Source: Tachypleus tridentatus
Lineage: Eukaryota > Arthropoda > Merostomata > Xiphosura > Limulidae
Length of the DNA stretch: 64,000 nucleotides
NCBI RefSeq assembly: GCF_004210375.1
Contig: NC_134825.1
Span: 65,711,558 to 65,775,557, forward strand
Reading direction: 5' to 3'
The notes below the pieces were generated by a model. It worked only from the letters and a program-made list of their open reading frames with translations. It made no database searches and was not told where the DNA came from. A program made the position numbers and the translations under genes. Each line of letters opens with the position of its first letter. Position 1 is the first letter of the stretch. Positions 14,301-26,300 of this stretch are shown here, piece by piece.

Positions 14301-17300
14301 TATAGGGCTGACTTTCTATATTTAAACCAACAGCTGTTGGGTTTGGTTTTGTCTGTTTGGGGGAACCCCCAAATCTTTTGTTAGTTCCCCTTATGCCAAG
14401 TTTTACCACCTTTGTTTTGCCCTCAAAACCCTATTGTGGTACTTTTCCATGGTCCGTCTCCTGTTTGAGGCTCTTTGTAGAAATCCAGAGGGATATTCTG
14501 GAGACATTCTCTTTCTCCTTGTTGACTTGTTTATTGTCTTTGACTCTAGCTTTACAAACATGGTTTATTTGTTGTTGGGGCCTTTCAAATCACAATACTC
14601 TTTTATCTTGAACCTGTGTATCTGCTTCTTATCTCCAGGATTTGTGTATAGCTCCCTTTTTAAGATGGCTTATTTTTGATACAGTCCCAATATCCTTGGA
14701 ATCTTGGATGGTACTTGCCAGCAACAATCTACTATTTCCCATTTGGTTTTCTATCTATCTCAGTCACAGCCAAGTATGGTGCTGATTCCAGTTTCCTGCC
14801 CCTTTTCCTTGTGGAGCCACAGCTCATTGTTTTTCTTGACAAGATATGCTGCCACCTTGTGGGTTTAGGCCTAGTTAGAGCTTGCCTTGTGGCCTTTGTT
14901 TTGTGGTGGCTCCCTTTCATCTCAGATGTTTGGGTTCTTCAAGTTTTGTCAGAAAGATTTAGAATTCCACTTCTTGCTCCACCTTCCTTGTCCCAGGCAC
15001 TTGTTTCCTTACCTTCTCCTTAGGATCCTGTAACTGCCAACATCTACCAGAGGCAGTACAGGACCTCCTTGTGCAACAGGCTATCAAGTCTGTTCCATAT
15101 CATTTACCAGGATTTTACTCCTTTCTGTTTGTTCCCAAACTCACTGGGGACTGGAGGCTTGTCATCAGTTGTTTTTGCCTCAGTCACTTTGTTCACCTCC
15201 CACGCTTCACCATGGAATTCTACCTCAATCTTTGGTGGGCTTTTTCTCCAGGTCTCAGAATGATTGAGACAGATGTCTCTCATGGCTATCTACATATTCC
15301 CATCTTGGAGCAGTCTCATCCTTACCTTTGGTTCCTCTGTTAATGGATGGTATACCGATTTTGCATCCAATTATTAAGGCTATATTTGGCTTCTTTTGTT
15401 TTTTGTCAGGTGGTACAAGCTTTTAATCTTCATTTTTATACCCTGGGTCTGTGTTTTCAATTTGATGTAAATGACTGCCTACTTCTGACTCATTCTGAAC
15501 AAGTTGGCCATTTATACTCATCAGCTGGTTCTTGAAGCTGCTCAGGTAAACTGGTGGATCAAATAGAATTCTTTCTCCATCCTACCCAGTACTTTATCTG
15601 TTTGAGTGTCCCTTTCAATACTCATCTCAGTCTGACTCAACTTTCTTTTCTCATACTTCATTCAATGGAATTATCATTTCACCACACTATTTGCTCCTTC
15701 ACTTTCTGTGTGCAAGGTTCTGTCACTTTTGGGTCCCCTACTAGTACAGTGGTAAGTTTACAGATTTACATTGTTTAAATCAGGGGTTTGATTCCCCTCA
15801 GTGGACTCAGCAGATAGCCTAGTATGGCTTTGCTATAAGTAACACACACACACACATATATACTGTCATTTTTGGAGATGTGGTCTTCTATGACACCATT
15901 AATCCCCCCTTGCCATACACACATGACTCTGTATGATCAGTGAAACTTTGCTGTGGATCCCTTGCATACTATTTTCACTCTTCTTCCTTCCATTGTAAAT
16001 GATCTCCTTTAGTGGTTGGACAAGACTTGTACATCATCAGGTCTCCTGCTTCCTCCTTCTCATCTGAACATACATCTGTTTATGTACACATCCCTTCAGG
16101 TCTGTAGTGCATGGGTTGATCACCAGGAGACTTTGTGTTGTTGGTTTCTAGAAAAACAAATTTCACGTATCAACATCCAAGAGCTCTTAGCTTTTTTTTT
16201 TTTTTCATTTTGGACCACTTTTTTACAATGTTAATGAATCAGTCTCACAGTTCCATAGTGGTAGCTTATAACAATTGCGAAGATGACACCTGTTTGAGAT
16301 TCCTCTGTTTTTGCACATTGGATCTCTTATATTGTTCCCAAGTACAACACTTTTATTCAATTGCATGCCATGTCCCAGGTGCTTTCAATCTTGTGGCAGA
16401 TTGTCTTTCCTGCCCTGACAGAGTTTTCCCAAGAGGTGGTTCCTTCATCCTCTCATTTTCTGGCAATGGATGCATTCAACAATGATTTGGGCATACAAAT
16501 TCCTATATGTTTATCTTCCTTTCAGATTGCCTCATGGGATAGCTTTCCCACTCCATGTTGTGTCATTATTGCTTCCTACTGACCTGTTCAACCCTGGTTT
16601 CCTCAGTTATTCCACTTGTAGTTATTTCCTCCAGTACCACTTCCCTTAATACCTGACCTCTTTCATCAATCTTTATCACTGGTTTTACATTCTGCCCTTC
16701 ATGTCCTCCATCTTCACACCTGGCTTTTGTTTGATCCTTCATTAGGAAATCTAGTTTTTCTCATTGTGTTGCTTCTCATTTGGCCCAGTCATCCATCCTT
16801 CCTCCATGGAAGTATATCAGTGAAATCGGAAGGTCTTTTGCTCATAGTCCAGGATTGGGAATTTACTGCTCCTGGTGTCTAAAACTTTCTCATTTGGCTT
16901 TTTTGACCAGTGATCTTTGGCCTCCTAAATTCAGGTTATTGGGCAATTTTACCTCATAATTTGTGTCCTTCCCATTACCACAGAGTTTTTCTCTTGCCCA
17001 TCATTACCATCTTAATCTGTTTCTTCTGGATTTGTTGATGTGTCCTTCTGTATTGGGATATTAATGTGGTCCTCCATTTTCTTACTTTACCTCTGTTTGA
17101 ACCTATATCCTTGTGTTCTTTGTTGCATCTGTATTTTAAGACATATTTTCTTCTCCTTCTGGCCTGTAGGTATCGACAATTTGACTTGTTTGTCATCATC
17201 GTTACACTCACACTTTCTTACAATACCTATCTTCTACTTTTTCTCTGGATTGCTCCTACTGCACCAAAATCTCAGTGGCCTGTGAGGGAAAATCCTCCTT

Positions 17301-20300
17301 TTCACAGATTTCTCTCACTTCTATTATTCATCCTTACCTCCTTCCCGATCCAGATAAAATTCTATGTCCTGTGCATACCTTTGTTGTTATATTGCCTACA
17401 CAGCTCCATTCCATGGTTTTCTTTTCTATCTCTTTATCCCTTTACAATCTTCTTTATCCAGGGATCTCTCCAACTACATTCATCATTTGATCTAATTGAC
17501 TTGTCCCTTTCCCAGCATACTTTGTATTGCATTACCTCTCATCAAATCTGACATCTCTTATCTCACTTCTTGTCTTTTTTGACTTCTGGAGGAAATTCTA
17601 CAATTGGGCAGGTGAATCACTCTTAACACATTCATTTTTCATTATTTACATCATATCATGGTTTTGGCTTCTTTGGGTTTTTGCCTCTCACCTGTAGCTA
17701 TACTCCAATCTTTGGTGTGACTCTGATTCTGGATAAGTCCTTATTCATTATTTATTGTCTTTCATGGGCCTAGTCTTTATACCTTCATTACTTATATCCC
17801 ATTCTGTGACAAGTGGTGCTTAACTAGGTATTCTTTATCTCTAGGTGCACACTGTATGCCATGTTGAATTACACTTTCATTCCATGGTTCCACATGCTTA
17901 CCTTGAGATGGGATGTTTCACAAAATTTCTTGTAGATGAATAATCTCATGACTTTTGCTTTATAAACTTAATTGTACTGCTCATGGACTTCATGAACAAA
18001 GCAGAAGGGGTGATAGCTGTCCATCCTTTTCATGAATAAACTGCTATGGTCTGCTTTTCAAAATAGGGTTTTGTGATCACTCATTTCATTGTCTTGGGTT
18101 TTTGATGTTCCTGTGGGTTCTCCAGTACATTCTATCCCTCTTCGAGTGGATTATGGGAGTCTTTACAAAATCCAAGCTGTTAGGGTAGTTGACCACGGAG
18201 GCATCCTGCTGGAGGATTCTTACATAAGGTGGCTATAACCATTCAGTTTAGAGTAGGGCAGTGATGTTCTGCTTGTGTAGAAGATATAATATCCCCCAAT
18301 TTGTAATTAAACATACAGAGGAGCAAGATGTCTGAATGCAGTTTATCCTTTAATTGGGATTCCTCTTCCTACCCTCGTGTGGATATTGGTATCTCATGGG
18401 CTGGATTTTATTTTAGGGTGAATCAATCAACATATTTCCTCATACTGGTTTTGGGTTGTCTGTCTTCCTCCCTTGATCTCTCTTCTGTGTTGTGGGCAAC
18501 AGTAGAGATACATGGGACTACTCTGGTTCTATCCTTGGCTGTATCTCATTCTATTTTGTTATGTGGACGTTATTGCTCTTTAGATGGTCCAGATCTGTTT
18601 TGCAGGAATTGATTGCATATGATAGACTTTCTTTTGGTACCAGCTGACATATACCCAGATTAATAACTCAAAAGTATTTCAGGAATTGAAGATGTTCTAA
18701 ATTTCCTGGTTCTTAGGTTTGAGGTGAAGACAGTATGATTCTCATCCTACTTTCATGCAAATGTTAGTAACCGACAAAGAGGTTTAGGATGTAGTTGACT
18801 TGCCAAATATGGTTCACCACTTCCTTGTAACTCTATATTGTGAAATGCATTCTCATTTACCCAATTTCTTATTGTAGGATTGAGTTACTATATCTTTCTC
18901 TGGTTAGGATCACTTTTCTGCTGCTTCGTCTCCCACTAGGATCTGCTCCTCTCATTTGTGGGTTTGATTTTTACATGTTTCTCAACTAGGAAAAGAGCAT
19001 AACTGGTTCAGAAATGGTGCAGTTCCCATCTCCAGATCTTTGTATCTGACTTTCTCATCTATAGGGGTATCCTTTGGGTGCTTTGGGGAAGAAGGCTATT
19101 CCTCCCTCCTACTGGTCCCTCCTCCTAATCAATGTAGGATTCTAGCTATTCTTGCAAATGGAGGGAAGTGCTGTGACAAAAGTTCATTTTATTATACAGA
19201 AAATGTATTTCCCTCTTCTCACACTTCCCACTCACTTCCAGTGCTTCTGTCATCTAGCAAATTTTAAAGTTATAGTTCAGTAGAGGCACATAGAGGAGTC
19301 ACATGTGTCATACAAATGTACTATGCTCCTTTTGGTGTATAGGTGATGTATGATGATTTGTATGAGAAAGACGTTGGAATCATTTGATTCCACTGGGAGG
19401 GGGGTGCAGAAGGCTTATGGTATGCATGATAACAGTTTGCATATAAAAGAGAATAATAAAGAAGAATAGCTAATCTTGTGAATAGAAGAAAGTACTTGTT
19501 GGAAAAACATTTTCAGTATATAATTTCTGATAGATACCTTCCCTCACACTTCCAAAATTTCTTCCCCATTTGTTCTGTATCGTATTCTTGCCTGAACTTG
19601 AAGTAATGATTGAATAATTAGTACAGGGGGACCCACCAGCTCTAGGAAAGTTTGTTGTACTCTTATTGGTAGAGGATTTTAGCATGTTCATTAGAATGCA
19701 GCCAAGTAGTAATATCACATAGCAACACATGACTTTAGGTAATAGTCTCAAGGCTAGTGTTAAGGAAAAACAAAGCTTGTGTATAGAGGACATTACTAAA
19801 TCAAGAAAAGCTGTATGTAAAAGAGGTGAGTATCTATTGAAAGCACATTTTTAGCCATGGCATTATATCTTACAAAATAATTCTGAGATTTTTTGTTTGT
19901 TTTATCAAATACAAGCTTTTAGCTCATAGTTCCATCATCTCTTTACCAATTTGAAATCTGATTAGAGTTTTGGACTAAGGATGTCAAACCCTTTTGATTG
20001 ATGTATTTGACCATTTCCTAGGTTCCTATAAATCTAGTCTAATTCTGTGTAAAAGAATTTCATTTTAAAGGTAGGTTGGTAGATATCCTGGTGAATAGTA
20101 AAATTGAATTGGTATACGTGCACCCCACTCTTGGAATTGTTAGTGTACAAAAATATAGCTAATAAAAAGGAATAGAAGGTTTCGTAAATTAATTTACTGT
20201 AATCCTTCCGTAAAGAATTTCAAGTACCTTGGCTCTTGAGGGTTTCTTCTTGCTAGTTTTGGAAAATGTTAACCATAATGCTTTTCTATACAGTATGTAT

Positions 20301-23300
20301 GAAACATAGTGTCTCAGTTTTATATTACAAGTAATTATAGATGTGAGTTTTGAGATGAAAAGGTAAAACACACATACTTATATCACAGCTGTTTAAAGCA
20401 AACTGATAGATTGATAATGATTTTCTTCATCATACACATCAGACATGAACTGTTTCTGTGAATTGAAATATCCACAACTTTTGTGACAAAATTAAATTGA
20501 AGTATGATAAATTTGCAAATTAAAATTATGCCAATATGTATTTTAAATTGTATATAATGTACAAAATTTCTCTTGTACTGATTTCGCTAGCATGTTCATT
20601 TGGCAGTTTTATATGTTTAAAGTCAGAAGTAGTCTTTCTTTTCTGCTCCATGATCTGAAATCCATATCATATAAGCATGAGTGCTGCCATTAACTAATAT
20701 ATGCATGTGTATATGTTAAAATATTTTTTATCTTTGAACATTTAAAAACGTTGGTACTTATTGTTTTGAAATAAACTGTTGATGTATTGATTTTACTAAT
20801 TTGGAAACATTTCAGCTTGAAACAATTACAGTGGGGGTATTGGTCTTTTGTCCAAGAATTTTGTCATCAAGACACCCGAGAATATCTAAAAACACTGGAA
20901 CTAGTGACCACAAGTCTCGGAAGGGGTCGTGCTTGGCTTTTCCATGCTTTAAATGAAAGTACATTGGAAGGTTACATTAGGTCATTTCTTCAGAACCCGA
21001 AAATAGTTCGCAAATATTATATGCAACCAGCATTACTTAGAGATGAACAGGTAGTGTATAAGAAAGGTTGTTTGCAAAGTGATTTAACAACTTGATTGAA
21101 TTGTCTAGTAAAGACATTTGAATAAACATCAGGTAAAGTTAAAAAAATATTGGAAAGTTTTTAATTAAAAAACAAAACAAAACTAGTGTTAAGTCTTTGT
21201 GAAATATTTAATGTTGTGATGCTTAATGATTTGCAGAGGAGAGATACTATAAACAAATATTATATATATAAGGTGGGAACCATATAAGAGCAGAAGAAAT
21301 TTAATCATTCACATGTAAACTGTGGCTGCTTATAAGAGCTTAAGAGCAAATGCTTTTAAATTCTTGAGTGAAAAATCTGAAGAATGTTTACACACTACCC
21401 TATGTGTTACTCATTTTAATTAAGTTGGATGCTTTGTTCATCGGCACAGAAAAATAAATGAATGAATGTTTGTTGTGGCAAAAAACATTTAATTATTTTT
21501 GTATTTCAAAAATGTAAATGTCTTACTGTTATTTTTCAAATGTTTTACTAGTTTTGGTTTATGACCAGCTTAAAAATATAAAACTGTTACAGTTACTGTA
21601 AAATAGTTTCTCACTCATGCCCTTATTACATTAATAGCATGCAAAATTCATTTCTCAAATGTAAATTTTCTTTCAGAAAGTGACCTGTGTATCTCAAAAA
21701 AAATTAATACATTAATTTAAATAATCGTGTTGTATGTCTAACCAAACTCTTAACATTTAGAACTGGTAGTATTAGTGTTTTTTATTGTGGTATATATAAA
21801 AAAACAAACAACAAAAAACAGCATAAATAACTGTAGTCATAAAATTGAACATCATTTTTCAGGATGTTTCTTAAGCTTTAAGATCCATCTACTGTGTTTT
21901 CATTATTCCTATTTCCATTGTAAAATTTCAGTAAGTAAATGAGATTTTTGTTATGTATATAACATGAAATGTGATTTTCCAATGAAAATACAAATTACAT
22001 TAATAGTCTTAATAGTTGTAAGGGATGAACTTTAAAAGGGGTTAATATCAGTCATTTTTGATTTATGCAATTTTAAAAATTCCTGTAGAGAATCTTGGAA
22101 AGTTGTGCTACTAAACTTTAAGGATGGCTACTTCCCGTAACAACAGATTTTTCAGAATATTGAATAAAGCAAAACCATAACTTGACAACAAACTATGATA
22201 TCACAATGGAATATATATATATTATTTTATTTTGTTAATATTGCTGCATTGAGAGATGTCATATAATATTCTTGTTGATGGAATGGTGTTAATACATCCA
22301 AAATGTTGTTATTTTGCCCTTCCAAGATATGACTGTGCAGTCTGAAAGTGTACTTATCTAGTTTATAAATTTGCAAATATGCTGTGGAATATACTTAAAC
22401 AGTTACCTACTTATGCTGTCACATGGTATAGTAACTCTACTTCATTTAAAGGGAAAGAAAATACTGGAATTCTTCTCTAATGCAGTAAGATTTCCTGATC
22501 CGCAAAGACAAAAGATGTATTTGAAATTGTAGATGGTTATGTTAACAGTTGTAAGGCTTTTATGTACAAGACTTGCACCAACCAGATGGAACACAACTGT
22601 GATGTTTACAACATTCTCAGATTTAAGATTTTCTACAGGAATTTAGCAAATGACTTGACATTACCATTTTATGACAGGATGTACTCATTTAGCATTTAAG
22701 GTAAGCAAAATAATACTGCTGCTTGGAAACATTCTGGAATATCAAGCCAATTATTATTTCGTCTGAAGACCATTGCTGAAAAGTGAATGCAGAAGAATTG
22801 GAGTCAGTTTTGATGCTGCAGTCTGCAACCCAGTATAACATCATTTGTTTGACCATTATTACTGCAAGATATCAAAATATTATAACCTACAGTTAAAGTG
22901 CACTGAGACTGAGAGGTACAGAAGTTTGTGAAGCAGAATCTAGCCACTGTTATAAACATTACTGACTGTAGTTAAGGTAATGAAGAGGAATTAGGCTTGT
23001 AATTTGTCTTTTAAATTGTTTTCTAGAAGATTAATAAACTTTGTTAATTAAGTGATAGTAAAAGAAATTGAGATTTCCTGTTCTATTCAGTGTTATTGGA
23101 ATATATGAACCATAACTTAGAAAAGGCAGTTGTTTTACTTAATGTATTAAGCAATTATTTAAGATTTCCCAGTCTGTGATATTTTGAATTGAGATATAAT
23201 GTACCAAACAGTCAGAAGGCATGTTTTGCTGCTAAATTGTATAAAATTCATAATATATCATCTTAAAAGGGCAACACAACATCATTTTGGATGTATTAAC

Positions 23301-26300
23301 ATCTTTCCATCAACTTGTACCCAATAGCAATGTTAGTAGAATAAAATAACATTTATTTCACAGTGATCTAACAATTTTTTGTAAAGTTGTGATGGAAAAC
23401 TTTGATGAAAGGTATTGTCAGATCTGCTATTTTGAAAAATTTGTTATTTAAAGGGCTTGCTAATACACCATGAAAGCAGAAATTTTTTACATGGGGTGGG
23501 TCAAAGAATCACCTATGAATTCGATTGTAACTTGGACAGTAATAAATTGAAATAGTGAAATTATTTAGTATAATTTTGTGATGAATTATGTATATGTGAA
23601 ATTTTATCAACTAGAATTTTTCTTATTGTATTTTAGCCAAGAATGTTACTTTGTTGTAATTAAGTGGATGGTGAGCAGATTGGAATAATTTCAAGTGGCA
23701 GATCACTGGTTTCTTTAATAAAAAAATTTTCAACCTTCTAAAACTGAACCTTTCATTTGCTAATGTAAAATTATATATATATTATAATCATTTCATTGCA
23801 CGTACATTTGTGGATTGTTTTGTAATAGTTTGTTTTGTCTTACTTTAAAAAATGTATGTTGTGTAAGTTAGGGAAAAGTGGTTATACTTCAGTACAACTA
23901 TTGAAACCTAAGAAAGCTCTTTAGCTACAACTCAACATTTTGTGAGGCAAATGTAAAAATAAATTTAATTTAAATGGTGTTTAAACTCAGTCAAAATTAA
24001 AATACTGTTCAAGTATGTAAAATTATGTACTATAAATTTTGTATATTTAAATAATGATAAAACTGTTATAAAAATTGATATTACAGGTATCCAGTCCTAA
24101 ATCCAGAATGCTTGCAACCTGAGCCATACCATATTTCAGGAGTTTCCAATTTTTGAGTTGTTTGGCTTGGCATGCACAAATGATATAAATAAAGTATTGA
24201 ATATGTAAGAGATGTTATTTGCATTCCAAATTATCATTGCTTTTCCCCTTACAAAACAAGGCCTGTAGGATAAACCTTCTGTAATTGACAGGGGTTGGGT
24301 GAAGCAACATTTGTAAAAGTTAAAGGTGTAGGCTTTACAGGATTTTCAGTACACTCAGTAACTTTCTTGAATGTGTCTGACAGTTTTGCTTGTTTGATAT
24401 TCTATAGTTTTTTTGCTAGAAATTAATAATATGTAGTTCACTAATAAAACTCCTTTGCCCCAGACCTGATAAGTTCCTCATTAAGGCAGATACACTTATT
24501 GATAGAAATTTTTTTCCTTTTTCCCCCTTTTTTTTTTCCAAAGCATTATCTTTATCATACCATAACCCTCAACTTTGCAAAATGTTTATCTTGTGGGCAT
24601 GTATATTTGCAATAGGGGTCACGATTTTCCTGTCTTGTCTCCACTTCTCATCATGGAGAACTATTTTTCTCCATTTTCAAGGTGCAGATACAACATCATT
24701 AATAAATAACACGTGGATCTAATCCACTGGTACCGTCTATGTAAATATAAGAGTGCTTTCTGTTATATGTCCATGTAAGTACTTTGCAGAGTTTGGATGA
24801 ATTTTTGCCAAAATTGGTATGGAGGATCATTAGGTTCATGGGAAAATACGCACAGATTTTTAATTTTGCATTTTGAGGTTTTTGTGGGGTTTTTTTTAAC
24901 CACTAATTTGCCTCTCTTGATGGATCTTCACCAAATTTGGCATAAAGATTTGTTGCGTCTGTGAGGAGATACATGCACAAATATGGTTTCACATTTTGTG
25001 TTTTCCTGTTTTTGTGGGCAATTTGTTTTGGTTTTTTAATTATATGTTAAGGAAACAACTTTCCATGTCCTAAAATAATCTTTCATTAATCATGGATTTA
25101 TATAACTTCCATCTAAGGTACGGGTACCCCAGCTAGTCTTTCTAATTTGCTTCCTTTGTTTCCCTGGATTCATCACCATTTGAAATATTTCACTGTCTGT
25201 GAATGGATTCACAACTGAAACACCATCATCTATGTGCATGCATTCTTTGACATGCTCTCTGTGTAATATCCTGGCTTCTGTATATGACAATATTTAACAT
25301 ATTCCAACAGGTCATGCAAAATTTATTTTTCATATGTAGTATGTAATATTTTGGTAAACACTTGACATACCTTTTAGCCTTGTAAAATGCTTCTTGAGAA
25401 CCTTGTCCCATGCTTTATCAGTGCACCAAATAGCACTCTTGATGATGTCCCTCTAGAATACATGAATCCCTGGCTACTGTTGTAAGCATTTCACACATGA
25501 ATTTTTCCTTGCAGCAGCACATAAGCATTTAGGATTCCTTAATCCATCAGTTGGATAAATGAAGTGCAATTGGGAGAAATATAGAAGCTGTAAGCAGTAT
25601 CTTTTACAAGGAGTTCTGCATCAGAACTTTTGTTCAAATTTAAGAAAATTTTACAATTTTCAGGAAATCCAACTGACCAACAGCATGCCTTGATGTTAGA
25701 CAGAATAATTCTCAAACACATCCCTTACATATTTCAGTTGTAATCTGTGTATGTTTATTGGCCTTGTACGACACTGGAAAAATCCTGACCCCCTTAAAAG
25801 TCCAAAGATTCTGGCTTCTACCAGTAACTAATAATTTTAACTTGTGTGCTCCAACTGCATTAGAACACCTGAAAACTATAAGCATTTCGTTTAAACCTAC
25901 AAGTCCTTAGAGTACTTACTGTCTTCCTGCTGTAACTTGCATCTTCCTAGTTACATTTCAACAATATAAAATGTTTTATCAGCATTAAACACCTGCATTA
26001 GTAATAAATCTTCACCAGAATTTATTTTAGAGAATTTATCCAAATAGGTCTCATGGGATTAATGATAGACTTATTATTTTTCACCACACACTTTCAATTG
26101 TCATAAGCAATGATATTTCTTGGATTTTGTGAATCAGCCTGAGAAATAGTCATGTGGAGTTGTTAGGACTAATTCATCATGTAATACCATGGTTTGTGCC
26201 ATAATCACACCACCATGAAATGAGCCTTCTCACTTAAGTGAAGTTTTATTCATCCAAACAATACTTTGTCCAGTTCAGTGTTCTTAAGTTGATACAAAAT

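Larger units (their letters stand above)
13350..19527 (+). mobile_element. DIRS-like (tyrosine-recombinase) retrotransposon, copy A, most complete
   Basis: The two ends form long imperfect inverted repeats of about 300 bases. GCATACCACAAGCCTTCTGC near 13455 on the left pairs with GCAGAAGGCTTATGGTATGC near 19410 on the right, followed by matching ATTGGAAT/ATTCCA and CAAATCATCATGCATCA blocks. The interior carries, in order, reverse transcriptase, RNase H and tyrosine-recombinase remnants on the + strand. RT plus tyrosine recombinase with inverted termini defines DIRS-type elements, which have neither integrase nor target duplications. All frames are broken, so it is inactive. A SINE interrupts it at 15733-15862. 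Ends are approximate to about 20 bases. Confidence 0.85.

Noticed and set aside
17066..17551. 161-codon hydrophobic open frame as a separate gene
   Set aside because: The first part is the tyrosine-recombinase remnant of DIRS copy A; the rest is out-of-frame translation of the same region.
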